Of a stretch of DNA of 64,000 nucleotides, positions 45,801-56,791 are shown in pieces. The notes under the pieces are model-generated. The model was given only the letters and a program-made list of their open reading frames with translations, was not told the DNA's origin and did no database searches. How positions within the stretch are numbered: the stretch's first letter is position 1; each line of letters begins with the position of its first letter. The stretch is from Hanleya hanleyi. Taxonomy: Eukaryota; Mollusca; Polyplacophora; Lepidopleurida; Hanleyidae. The translations under genes were made by a program, and so were the position numbers. The stretch covers positions 1 through 64,000 of the forward strand of contig JAVTVY010020293.1 in NCBI GenBank assembly GCA_036873755.1. Reading direction: 5' to 3'.

Positions 45801-46261
45801 TTGCTCCTATCTCCGGAACAACAAAAAATTGAGAGCTGAAACTTCAGGATTCTTTAAATTATCATATTGAGTTCATTTTGAGCCTATTTGCATGATCCCC
45901 CGAGCAACGGATCATGGGAAAATTGAAAATGGCGTCCATGTGTGGTACAAGAAAAGTGATGTTTTCGTCATATTTCTTCCAAATTTTTGCTTTTCTGTAT
46001 GGAAAATTGGGTATAATCTATTTTAGTTCATATCAGATTATCATTTACTAATTTATCATGCAGTTTTTTTTTATTTTTTTTTTAGAAAATTCTGACAAAA
46101 AAATGGTCCAAAAATGCTCTTCTTGGATTTTTTTTACACTTTCTTGTAGAGCTCGACCCAATGATATAGTGTGGTAAATTTCAGCCCTCCAGCCTTTGCG
46201 ATAGCGAAAATAAATAGGGGCACATTCCGTCGCTGCACCAATCATATCTAGTAATCTGGGG

Positions 46262-47770
46262 TCAAATTACCAGCGTTTGGTCCGTCATTCATTATTCAGC
46301 CGTCGTCCATTAAAGAATATTCGCGTCCATAATCCAAGGACCCATATAACAGTATCAGCATCAAATTCAAGAAGACAATCATAGTATACATAAACATAGG
46401 TTAGTTTCCTGCAAGAGAGAAGAGGTGAACAGTTTTTAATGATGCCGTCGAGACATCATGATGTTCCAAAAATATCAAATCCGTATCCCTGATCGCTCTT
46501 CTTAATCCAAAATATTTGTTGTAAGGTCAGTCACACTTTGATTGTGACTGTTCATATGAGCAACACGAGGATCTTGAAGTACAGGGGTTCATACGGCTCC
46601 CTAGCCCTGGGTTAAGCGGAATTAGACACAAGTTACGAAACGTAACGCAATAGATCTTGCACGCTATGTTCGTATTTTGCTATCAGCATGCGATATGTGT
46701 CGCCAAATTTGAGAAACTTCGAGTGGAGGCGCTTGGTGGTATAGCCCTGTATTATAAGTTTCTGCAACAACGTTTTAATTAAGACGATTAAAACTGTCAC
46801 ATTTAACACAGGATCTAGCAGATGCTACTAGGCGAGATATGTGCAGGTCCCACTGGAATATTACTATTCAGAAAGGGACAGTTTACGATGTCGAAATTGT
46901 AATCATTTCTTTTGTCATAAAATCGACGGTGGATATATATCTTTCACTGTGTCATTTATATAGTGATTATCCACAGCATGAAGATCGTCTATATAGAATT
47001 TGGTGAATGAGATGGAACGGGCTTTGAATGGATCGGTTTTTGACATTCACCAAGCCTTGATCCACTTTCCGCTTTTTACAAACAGCTCCAAATCTAATCT
47101 CACCCACAGGCAACAAAATTGTAATGAGCTGTTACATTATTATGCGCGCGGTGTATTATGCGAAACATGTCACATAATTTAGTTTCTAACTGTGCAGTTG
47201 TCAACAATGCCATTATATATTTAAATTATGTCATGAATAACATCAGTGCGGTACTATATGAAGACAAACGCAAACGACATGAACGAACTATTTTTGGGTA
47301 GAGCAGTTTTAAAAAACTTACAGAGCTGTGACGCGGCTTAGCAACACAATGGCGGACTTTTCATGAAAAAATGACGGGGATGGGAGGGGTAGGTATCTAT
47401 GACTACAACCTGAAAATAGAACAGGTACGTTCTTTCATTCATGCATTATCCATCACACGCTGGTGATCCATGCCAATCAAAACGACAAACCAGTGGAATA
47501 TCATCGAATCATACGAAGTGTTCCTTCCGTTCTACATTTTTACTACGGTGGGGCAGAGATCATTCCTGCAGCTGTTTAGACGAAAGGTATATTCAATCGA
47601 AGCCAGGTGATTGGGTTTTTGAAAGCACCTGCATATAGTCATATTCATAAGAGAACAGATATAGGTCAGCCACAGGGGTGCACAATTAGTGCCCATTGGA
47701 ATACCTGTTGATATATTGTGTTGCCAAATTTCAAAAAAGAAATATGTTTGATCGATATCGTGATGAATGC
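46262..47770 (-). mobile_element. Penelope-like retroelement, longest copy (degenerate)
   Basis: Read on the minus strand from ~47770: KFGNTIYQQ, then PMGTNCAPL (frame-shifted), a degraded stretch, a block with no clear match (46990-47440), DFNFD-like and NSNIPVGPA, SRLVA and ARSCVKCD, then the tail block (TAATTCCGCTTAACCC), hairpin 46528-46550, and the terminal tract ending near 46266. Stops and indels are frequent, so it is dead. It shows that the tails at 18.4, 23.9 and 30.1 kb belong to a reverse-transcriptase element. Confidence 0.7.
46528..46550 (-). ncRNA. Structured tail motif, copy E
   Basis: CAGTCAC...GTGACTG as in copy A, one base different in the loop. The upstream GTATGA/TCATAT helix is intact. 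Confidence 0.6.
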
Positions 47771-48184
47771 CTGGGACGTAGCCTTCCTAACAGGAATTTC
47801 ATCGCCCAAGACATCTTTCCATACCCTGTTGGTCCGCTGACCGTCGGCATAAATGGATGCCCTACTCCCTTGGTGGAAGCTCGGCCGTGTCCTTCGTTTA
47901 CACAATGGTGTCTGACAGAACGTACGCAGAGGTTGAGTACAGACTCCCCTCCTCGTCCTTACTTTGCCATACTTCTTTTTCTCCTCAGTGAAGCCCTTAT
48001 GCTCGGGTGTCTCTCTTGACCTGGATCTATACTCGGCATGTTTTGGGGATTTTCTAGCAATGTCCGTTCAGATCATTACGTTCCCAACTGCTCTACCAAG
48101 GGTGAGTGAGTTAGTAGGAGGGTTTAACATCGTTCTCAACCTTGTTTCAGTCATATCACATACATGTGCCAGAACACGAGTGCT
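47771..48184. other. Intergenic sequence, no gene accepted
   Basis: Frames at 47696-48019 and 47964-48368 (plus) run through repeat-derived sequence without recognisable domains. Confidence 0.35.
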
Positions 48185-48211
48185 CGCAGTTCCTATTAGC
48201 CTGGACACTGA

Positions 48212-48275
48212 TCAGCCCAGTCAGTACAGCACCCGGTCGCCCATCCAAGTATTGACCGGGCTGAGTCACCAAGTC
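48212..48275 (-). repeat. 5S-rRNA-like remnant
   Basis: On the minus strand it reads TACTTGGATGGGCG-like and ACCGGGTGCTGTACTG, resembling the 3' third of a 5S rRNA gene (the TTGGATGGG and GGGTGCTGTA words) with a deletion. It is too short and altered to be functional. A 5S-derived SINE is possible. Confidence 0.35.
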
Positions 48276-49351
48276 TTAAACAGCTTGAAACAGATAGGTC
48301 ACTCTGTAGGTCTCGTCCATCAGGAAAGACGGATTTCTATTGTAACACCTCATTCCAACCCTGATTAGCACAGTTCACACCACTACCCTCATGATTTAAC
48401 TGCGAATAGCCTACCTGCTTGATTGGACCAATGATAATTGTCAACAATCCCTATAAAAAGCCGCTATCAACTGGAGTTTAGTGGCACGATCCTTCTCCCG
48501 AGGGCAGCAGATATTAATACATTGACGGGTACGACGTCTAAGGTTACGAGGATACGTATTCGTGTTCTACAAATGGACACCAATCAGTTTTGGTGGTTCC
48601 TTGTGGGTAGGAATAAGCCCCTGGGGATAATGGATGCGAGTGGGTGAATATGATTTAACGCTGCTTTTAACTTGATATTTCACTCATATCACGACTTTGG
48701 GTCCTATTTCTTTTCACAACTGGGAACCTCACGGGTAGGGTCCTATTCCTTATTACACCGGGAACCCCATGCAGCGTTCGCAATTACCGTCTGGATACCT
48801 GTCTTACTTGTGACAGGTAAAAAAAATCTACCCGTCACTGGCGACAGATACCAAGATCAACCCAGTTTATTTTCAGTTGTTTCCCTTACTGATTAAAGTT
48901 GTTTAATAAACCAAGTAAGTCGGTTTCTCAGTGCTGAAATTCTTCTACATCGCTGATACATCGTCAGGTCGATTCCGTATGACCCAGATATGCAAGTTTA
49001 CATTCTCCACGCATCCCCCCAGTACTAGGGAGTTAGCTCCCTTGAAGCTTTGACTGTATTGAATTACTAAGGGGGCTAACTCTGTTAGGACGCTGAGAAT
49101 GCACTACCATGGCAACAGCCTCGTCTCCCGTCAGTCAAACTGCAAAACAACATGGAACGTTTCCTTCAGGTTCCGTTAACACGGATGGTTATTGATGGGA
49201 TGGACATGGCATGCACCGAAAGTGACGGCAATAATACGGAGAATCGGCATGACGAAGCTGTCGCGATGCTGCGATCTCCGCCGGACAGAAAAAAGTTACG
49301 AACATTGACAGTGTTATGATACGTGTAACAGACAACAGTAGTGCACAGTAG
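48276..49351. other. Intergenic sequence, no gene seen
   Basis: GTCCTATTCC...GGGAACCCCATG (about 48690-48772) recurs at about 51808-51852, a small dispersed repeat. A short inverted pair GGGAGTTAGCTCCCTT / AAGGGGGCTAACTC lies near 49028-49082. Confidence 0.45.
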
Positions 49352-51567
49352 CTTATTGAACAAAGAGTCCATGGGGCGTCAATATACGCTCGCATATCTG
49401 GAATTACATTGGTCCAAATTCCAAGGTTGTTTAATAGCCTTGATTGAAAGGTCTACAATTTTTACTTCTGAGAATGTAACATATATCACATCTTATATTG
49501 AATGATAAACTAAAATGAGCTGAACTCTTGGTAACTAGTTGACTTTGAAGCAAGAGCCGAGAGCTCACATATCCCACACTGAAATCGACAATATTCAAAC
49601 ACAAGAAAATAGTAGTTTTCCTGCAAATGGATTCCTTTCAGGCGAGTGAATTTTCCATGGAGGAAGAAGAAAGTGATGAAGCAAACCTTTGTTCTTGAGT
49701 TAATAAACAGATATTTATTTCACGAAGGTTTAACTAAATGTATCTGTTTCACACATGAGAGATAACTCCACAGTTAACTCCAAATGCCATATACATGTAG
49801 GGGAGAAAACTCAGAATATTCCAACCTAACACATTTAGTCAGCTGAAATTCGTTCAGTTTTCGGGGACTGTGACCTTGAACTTTGACAAATTGAACTAAA
49901 AATATATGGCTCCTCTTTGCCATGCGAGTAAGGAAATCTCAAAGTTTGGTACCAATCCATACCTTGAAACTAGTGATATCGCTTAGACAACAAATGTAAA
50001 TGGATGAATGGACAGAACACATCGCATTACGACAGGCATATGAAATGGGACTTTTAATGATTTATTGATTTTGAGGTCAGTGACCTTGACCTTTGACAAA
50101 CATATTGGTATGTAACGCATATATCCCTCTTATGTATCTACTGACAGAAAAAAAAGTTATTTTTAGTGAGAGTGACCTTGGCCTTTGACCTTGACCTAAA
50201 TTTGATCGTCTTCCCTCAATGTAACAACGGACACAACAAATATTATGATTTTTATGATTTTCATGATTTTGGGGGTCAGTGATCTTGACGTTTGGCCTTG
50301 ACCTACGTTTTGATACGTGACACATGTCCCCCTAATGTATCTACTGACACAAAAAAGAGTAATTTTTAAAGATTTCTTGATTCTGGAGTCACAGTGACCT
50401 TGACCTAAATTTTGGTACATGACAAACCGTCTCCCCGCAAGTTTCTCAATGGACACAAAAAATTCTGATTTTTAACAATTTCACGATTTTGGGGTCACAG
50501 TGACCTTGAACTTTGAACTTGACCTACATTTTTGTATGTGACACATCGTGCCCCCTAATATATCCAGACACAAAAAAAAAAAAAAAAAAATTCCTGATTT
50601 TGGGGTCAGTGACCTTTGACCTTGATCTAATTTTTGTCATGCGACATTTCATTCCCCATATTAAATCCACTCACAAAAAATTAGTAATTTTTAATGATTT
50701 CCTGAATTTTAGGTCACATCGACCTTTGATTTTGATTTTGTGGCCACCGAGACCTTGACTATTGACCTGGATCTAAATTTTGATACATGACAAAACGGCT
50801 CTCCATAATTTCTCAATGGACTGAAAAAATCATGGTTTTCAACAATTTCACAATTTTGGGGTCACGGTGACCTTGACCTTTGATCTACATTTTGGTAGGT
50901 GGCACATCGTGTCCCCCTATGTATCTAGGTACATGAAAAAATGTTATTTTTAATAATTTCCTGATTTTGGGGTCAGTGACCATTGACCTTTGACTTTCTT
51001 TTTTGGTGTGTGACACTTCATTTCCCCAAATTGAATCCACTCACAAAAAAATTGGAAACTTAAATGATTTCCTGATTTTTCAGTCACACTGACCTTTGAC
51101 CTTGACCTACATATGGTATGCAACACATCGTTCCCTCCTAGGACATCCACTTACCAAAAATTATAACTAGATAGAAAACTGTCAATGATCAATGATATCC
51201 TGATTTTAGGCAACAGTGACCTTTGACCTCGAACTAAATTTTGGTATGCGACACATCGTCTCCTAGTGTATCCACTTACAAAAAATTGCAACTGTGAATA
51301 GAAAACATTCACAGATAGAGACCGGACATTAACACTTCAGTGATTTCCTGTTTTTTTTTATGCCAGTGACCTTTGACCTCTGACCTCGACCTTCAGTTTG
51401 GTACGCGACACATAGTCCCCCTGTAGGGTATCCACTCGCCAACAAATAGAACTGTAAATAGAAAACTGACCCAGATATAGACCGGACACGAGGGACGAGC
51501 AGACGGACAGACGGACGGACGGAAACCACCATCACATAATACGTCCGCCTTTTGGCAGGCATATAAA
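49352..51567 (+). mobile_element. ~2.2 kb dispersed element, copy 2
   Basis: The same architecture and nearly the same length as 36557-38775: leader, half-site-rich ~115-bp units, GACGGACGGACGG cap, and ATAATACGTCCGCCTTTTGG. The copies are in direct orientation 12.8 kb apart, differ throughout, and have unrelated flanks. A poly(A) tract lies at about 50572-50590. Confidence 0.8.
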
Positions 51568-52324
51568 CTGCATGCATGTCTTCTCTCTCTCAATAATTTT
51601 GCTTTATTCAGTAATTACAGTTGTTGAAACAAGTGGCGGTTTTGTTTGGTTACTTCAATTAATTACATTTGCTGATGATTCGCAACCCTCTGTACCTTCT
51701 GGAGGTGGTGAGATTATGTTCAAGTAGTTCAACTGAAGAGACAGGTAAAAATTTGATTTATCGGTCACCAGGGACAGGTAAAAATTTTAAAATAATTCAA
51801 CCTCCGTCATGGGTGGAGTCCTATTCCTTTTCATACCCGGGAACCCCATGGGTGCCCCAGTTAGTCAAGCTAAAGAGCTGAGGCCAGGTCAACCACAAAG
51901 CCCACCGGGGTGATAATGGATATGTTCCATAAGTGTACAATATATAGCCATGGGTTGAAGGTGGGGCTCAGCATCCCAGATGCGAGGACTTCCGGGGTAA
52001 ATTTATGTGTCCGACAAGTGTACAATGATGCAAGCTATCAGAATGTATGCAAGAAATACAATTTTCTCATTCTAAAACTATAGTGCATTCTAAAACTATA
52101 GTGCAGTTTTGTTCCTGTGACTTCTTCTACCAAAGTGACCCAAGACTCAAGAGCATTTGAGGTAATGGGGGTATGGTAGTATATTGAGACTTCTTGACCA
52201 CCAGAATGTAAATGTAGCTAAGACAAACTACATAGATAGGATTCTGCTTTTGTTTCATTTGCATGGTCAATTTTTCATTCTGATACAGATCACTCAAGCT
52301 CAAGAGCATTTACGGTTCAGTACT
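51568..52324. other. Intergenic sequence, no gene seen
   Basis: Contains the small repeat shared with 48.7 kb and a two-copy direct repeat of ATTCTAAAACTATAGTGCA near 52069-52104. Confidence 0.5.
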
Positions 52325-52460
52325 GGACTTGTTGTCCTACAGCTGCAGGACCTATAGTGATTGTCCTACAGTTGCAGGACCTATAACTGTCATCCTACAG
52401 CACCAGGAGCTGTAGCTGTCATCCAATAGCTCCAGGAGCTGTAACTGCTGTCCTGCAGAA
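52325..52460 (+). repeat. Minisatellite, ~29-bp unit, 4-5 copies
   Basis: Units of the form TGTCCTACAGCTGCAGGACC-TATAGTG. Each unit is itself a near palindrome (GTCCTACAGCTGCAGGAC). Confidence 0.85.
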
Positions 52461-52555
52461 AAATGACTCTCCCATGGCTCCCTTTGAAGATTGACCAATT
52501 ACTGCTACTAGGGAGATCGCGTACCCTTTCTATACTACTCATCGCAGACTACGCA

Positions 52556-52745
52556 TTGCGCATGCGCAGTCGACCCATTCTACTGTAGGGTGCAAGCCTG
52601 GCCCATGGAATCTGAGGTAGTGAAAACCCCAGGTCTCTCGCCCTACCCTATCCCGCGCCACACCTATGCGACCCGCTGTGCAGTGAGTAAAGCGGAGTAG
52701 AAGTAGGAGGAGTCGTCAGAGTTGGACACTCCACGGTAGATGTAG
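52556..52745 (+). mobile_element. Dispersed ~190-bp element (related to the insert at 60243-60478)
   Basis: CCATTCTACTGTAGGGTGC, AAACCCCAGGTCTCTC, CCCTATCCCGCGCCACACC and TGTGCAGTGAGTAA are shared with the 60.2 kb insert. Starts near GCGCATGCGCAGTCGAC. Non-coding. Confidence 0.75.
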
Positions 52746-52926
52746 ATGAAAAAGCGAACTTAGCAAATGGGATGGATGTGCAATGCAGTTTCCCAATATA
52801 AACAACAATATATCAACTCTGCAGACTGAACCTGGTCGTATTTTCTGCCAATGCTTGTACTATGGGGAAACATTTCTAACTCATTGGAACAGGCTATGAC
52901 AAATAAGTATCGAATTAACCTAGGGG

Positions 52927-53108
52927 CTGTTCCATTTAAAAAGGTATGGGAGGGGAGGAAGGCACTCAATATGTTATTCTATGGGTCATAGGAGGAAATT
53001 CCCTTCAATCCATATTACAACATTGGGAAGGCCAATAAATTTCTATGGGTGGTAGGGTATAATTCAAAGCTGCCTTCCACCCCTCTCATACCTTTTTAAA
53101 TGGAACAG
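52927..53108. repeat. MITE-like inverted repeat, 38-bp arms
   Basis: CTGTTCCATTTAAAAAGG opens and CCTTTTTAAATGGAACAG closes the element; inner ends are GGAAGGCA and TGCCTTCC. Spacer ~106 bp. Confidence 0.9.
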
Positions 53109-54671
53109 TCCTAATATAATTCATGAAAGAAACATAAGGCTATACTGTAATATTTTTTTGCAATTATCACCAGTTAAAAATATTCACCATAGTGGAACGT
53201 GTAGACCGGAATGGAATAATATGAACCAGAAGTTAATACCAAGAGCCACACAGCAGGTTATGCCTCTTTGCACAGAATAAAACTACTGTTGAAATTGATA
53301 TCACAAAAGAGGCATAGTTCGAACCCTGGCATAGTATCACAACAATTATTTTATTCCCTTCGCAATATACAATATAACCTACCATCTCATGATGGTAATT
53401 GAGGTACTAAAAATATTTCCTCACATATAGTAGTTCTGATTGCATGTTCCAACATTTATACACAGCCAATGAGAATGCATCTTTCTTGAAGCCATTAAGA
53501 ACGTAGTTCACAAAAGTAGTCTGATGGCGAGCGAGTTCAATGCAGCTATTTGCTGCATCACCAGGATAATTGTTAGACAGAAGAATTCAAAACTGCTTCC
53601 TCAAGGTACATGTGCAATAAAATTTCAGTCCTTTTAAGAAAATATTGATTCAGTAGACTAAAAGCAATCAATGCAAAGTAAACAGCAAGAATTGTGAGTT
53701 AACTAAAGCATCTTCAATATCAAGTTAAATACTGCACTTTTATCATTCCCCCTCGACATACAGAATGGGGCAAGTTCTTCAAACTGGAAAGGCAAGTTTT
53801 GACAGCCAGTCATGATAGGATTTTTCTTCTAACTCCAAAAATATGGCTTTTCAAACTGGAAAATTACAGTTCCTTGGAATAATTGAAAACGGCTATAAGA
53901 GTCTCAGGAAATGACACTCAAATTCGATTTTGAACAGGTCATAAAGTAACAGGGGCTCATATAATATGGACAGTCTCATATTTGTAAAGCTAGGACATCA
54001 ATAAAACATATTTTGAAGAGAAACCTTAAGTCACATTAGGTGGAGGAGAATAAGTGTAGTGTTGGACATATCAGAGCTCCAAATATGGAAGTCTGAATGA
54101 CCTGCAAAGTTTCAATTATAAATGCCATGTTAAGTTATATTGGAATTTTAGCAGGTGAAAGTTTATATGGCCTTCAAGTGAAACCTTTTGGCCTGCTTTT
54201 AGCCATTTGCAGGCCCCCATTTCGAGCCCTGCATAATTTTATTCAATCTGATATTCTACTGCATATCAATTTTAATAAATTAGTATCCCATCAATGCTCC
54301 CCAGTTGTATTGTCACTATCAGATCATACCATCTTCCCTTGTCCACAAAATATTACTGATTTTAATGATTCCTGGTTCAAGAATTCTGCACTTTCCATCA
54401 AGACAAATGCGACAAAATAGTGAAATGTAAAAACTGTTATCGTTGTGAGTGAACTGTATTAATGACTCTCTCCCTTTTTTCCCGCGACCTGTAAGGAAAA
54501 GAAAACGAGAATGAATGAATATAAAAGCAGACATATTGAAAGAAGAAGCCTTATGGGCTTCAATATATGTCTGGGCACACATGGCTGAAGAAACCAAAAT
54601 CTCAAAACAAATCGAACCTCCATCAAATATTGTGTACAAAAAGTTATATATATATACCAAAGTGTAAATTT
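53109..54671. other. AT-rich sequence, no gene accepted
   Basis: Plus and minus frames of 107-135 codons (54097-54420, 54319-54660, 54459-54866) overlap one another and lack domains. Confidence 0.4.
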
Positions 54672-55120
54672 GGACAGTCTATACAAGCCTGCAAGTGGCT
54701 CACATTGAAAATATAGGAGGAAATTTGCCAAAATATAGGAGAAATATAGGAATTTTCCTAATAAAACATAGGAAAATATAGGACATAAGGAAGTGTAAGA
54801 CAGGTCACTACTACAATGTATGTTCCAAAATTGGTAGTTTTTGGTGTTTAATAAAATTATTTCCACTGAATGCTGTCAAAGTTGTGGTGGTTGAGGAGAC
54901 CCGTTCTGCTGCTTGGTTCAAAAAAGAGAAATTTAAATGTTTTCAAAAAAAAATTCTGAAATGTATTTTCCCCCATGTCAAATTGACTCCTTCAGAGCAT
55001 TGGTAAAGGTTTTCAAGAGAAAAAGTCAAAATATAGGAAATATAGGAGGTTTTGAGTAAAATATAGGGAAATATAGGAATGACTCAAAAATATAGAAAAT
55101 ATAGGAGGCACTTGAAGGCC
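54672..55120 (+). repeat. AATATAGGA-rich dispersed repeat, uninterrupted copy
   Basis: Begins GCCTGCAAGTGGCTCACA and continues through many AATATAGGA words to GGAGGCACTTGAAGGCCTGC. The homologous copy at 60070-60755 is split by an insertion. Confidence 0.8.
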
Positions 55121-55399
55121 TGCAGTCTAAAGCCAGGCCCTCACAACAAATTACAAGTAGAATTTCATCTTGACCAAATGGGTCAAGGTCATTCATATTG
55201 GAAATGTTTCTAGTCAATCAGTTGCACATGTGGCATGAATTTGGAGAGCTCAGATGTAATCCATCAAAATATAGCACTAACACTGTACTACCAGAATTTG
55301 ACCTTGATGAAAAATGTCATCGGTCATCTTCAATAGGCTTCAGACCCATTGCCCGTTGCATATGGCATATGAATTTGGAGGGGAGGGAGGGAATTTGGC

Positions 55400-55592
55400 T
55401 TAATGTCACACTCAAGTTTGTTTCACTCATATGGTGGCAGTCAGTTTGGTTGGTGGAGGAAGCCAGAGTATCCGGAGAGAACCACCGCCCATGGGCAAGT
55501 AACTAACAAACTTTCACACATGGACCAGCTGGGCTCGAACCCGTGCCGGTTCAGCGGTGTGAGAAGCACCTTAGACCACTCGGCCACCGCAT
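55400..55592 (-). mobile_element. tRNA-derived SINE
   Basis: On the minus strand: GCGGTGGCCGAGTGGTCTAA at the head with the A-box-like TGGCCGAGTGG (55577-55587), an anticodon-arm-like stem GGTG/CACC, and the B-box-like GGGTTCGAGCCC (55531-55542), at normal tRNA spacing. After it comes GGTTCTCTCCGGATACTCTG and GCTTCCTCCACCAACC, which looks like a conserved central SINE domain. The head resembles Ser/Leu-type tRNA but is degenerate, so it is not a tRNA gene. Confidence 0.75.
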
Positions 55593-55639
55593 ATGAATTT
55601 GGAACACTGACCATATTCCTTCAAGACATATTGGTTACA

Positions 55640-55985
55640 AGGAAGACAGACAGACAACACCAGTTAGCCAAAATTCACCGAGGGATAAATTTCAATAAGC
55701 TTCTTTTTGCCATTAGACTCCACATTGCTGAACTGTACTCCAAGCATAAAAATATCAATTTTCAATTTACTGATTTTCAGCCCAAGTGACATTGACCTTT
55801 GAATTTCAAATTCAAAATGATAAGGGCTCCTCTTTGCCTCATGGGTAATGTATACCCCAAGTTTGGTACAAATCCATGACATGGAACTGGAAATAGCACA
55901 CAGCTTACGAAACGTTAACAGATGAACAGAAATCGTTATAGCAATATACAACCTTGTCCATCAACAGGCATATAACATGAGGCAC
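55640..55985 (+). repeat. Leader-like fragment of the 2.2 kb element family
   Basis: GACATTGACCTTTGAATTTC, GGGCTCCTCTTTGCC, CCCAAGTTTGGTAC and CATCAACAGGCATATAA parallel the leader at 37120-37310. Diverged, with no array following. Confidence 0.55.
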
Positions 55986-56371
55986 CAGAGGTGCAACAAC
56001 CCTCAGCCCCTCAGCAGTCCAACCGAAGCAACATCTCGTGGCATGGTATATTCGTACCAAATTTGAAAAGAAGCTGATGAAAGGGTCTCAAGTTATTGCA
56101 CGGAAATGCATATACATGTAGGGTTTAACCACCAGGTGGGGCCACCTATTTGCGAAAGTGGTCAAAAACCAATAAAGCAATCCCAGGCGACACCTCATTT
56201 ATTGTGGGCGATAAAAGGGGTTGACAATGACGTGGCAGTGTCTGTGAAGCTAGAAATCTATTTTAGTCAGCATTGTCTGACGGATATGCAGTGCTGGCTG
56301 TGAGGAAAATGCAGGAGAGCTAGCCATCACTCACCTCAAACAGCTGTTAGGCGATTATAGGCTAGTGACCG
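55986..56371. other. Intergenic sequence, no gene seen
   Basis: Only a 65-codon frame with no features. Confidence 0.5.
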
Positions 56372-56791
56372 TCACTCTCCTTGGAAACTGTTTAAGCGAG
56401 TGATGTGAACCACGTAATTCTTGCGTGTCACCAGATCATACTGTTCCTCAATCTTGAATGGTTTAGTTAATTCATTATCCCAGTTGAGATAGGTAGATAA
56501 TTCGACAGAATTCCCCTTTGTCATACTGCAAGTGTTGACTGGGACGTTCTGCAAATGGCGGCTGTCAAACCAGGTCTGATCGGACTCTCTTTGACTATAT
56601 CTGCTGCCTGAACTACTGAGGGTTTCCGAACAACGAAGAGACGTGACGTCACGAAAGGTCCTGCGCAGTAGCATTTGAAGAGCACTCTGCATCAAAGATC
56701 GGTCAGGGGAATAGTATGCAGGTTTTGGGAGCAAACTTTCCAGAAATAGGACACATTTGATAGAACATTGAATAATTTTTGTTTTGCACAA
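56372..56791 (-). other. Open frame of 139 codons, possible integrase-tail remnant
   Basis: The C-terminal part (LTKPFKIEEQYDLVTRK, then VVHITRLNSF) loosely resembles the end of retrotransposon integrases, where a PF-x-I...V-H-x-x-R-L-x-x-F pattern is common. The N-terminal part is unrecognised and there is no catalytic core. This may be chance. Confidence 0.2.

Larger units (their letters stand above)
43028..46175. mobile_element. Composite bounded by ~330-370-bp inverted repeats
   Basis: The left block (43028-43355) returns inverted at about 45802-46175. ACACTATATC...GGGTCAAGCTC matches GAGCTCGACCCAATGATATAG, and GTTCCGGAGATAGGAGCAAA matches TTGCTCCTATCTCCGGAAC. The arms differ by many substitutions. 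The 2.4 kb between them holds two direct repeat copies, an (AG)n run and no gene. It could be a foldback-type element or chance inverted insertion of one repeat family. Confidence 0.6.

Noticed and set aside
55525..55592. tRNA-Ser/Leu gene
   Set aside because: The A and B boxes fit, but the acceptor stem does not close and a SINE body follows.
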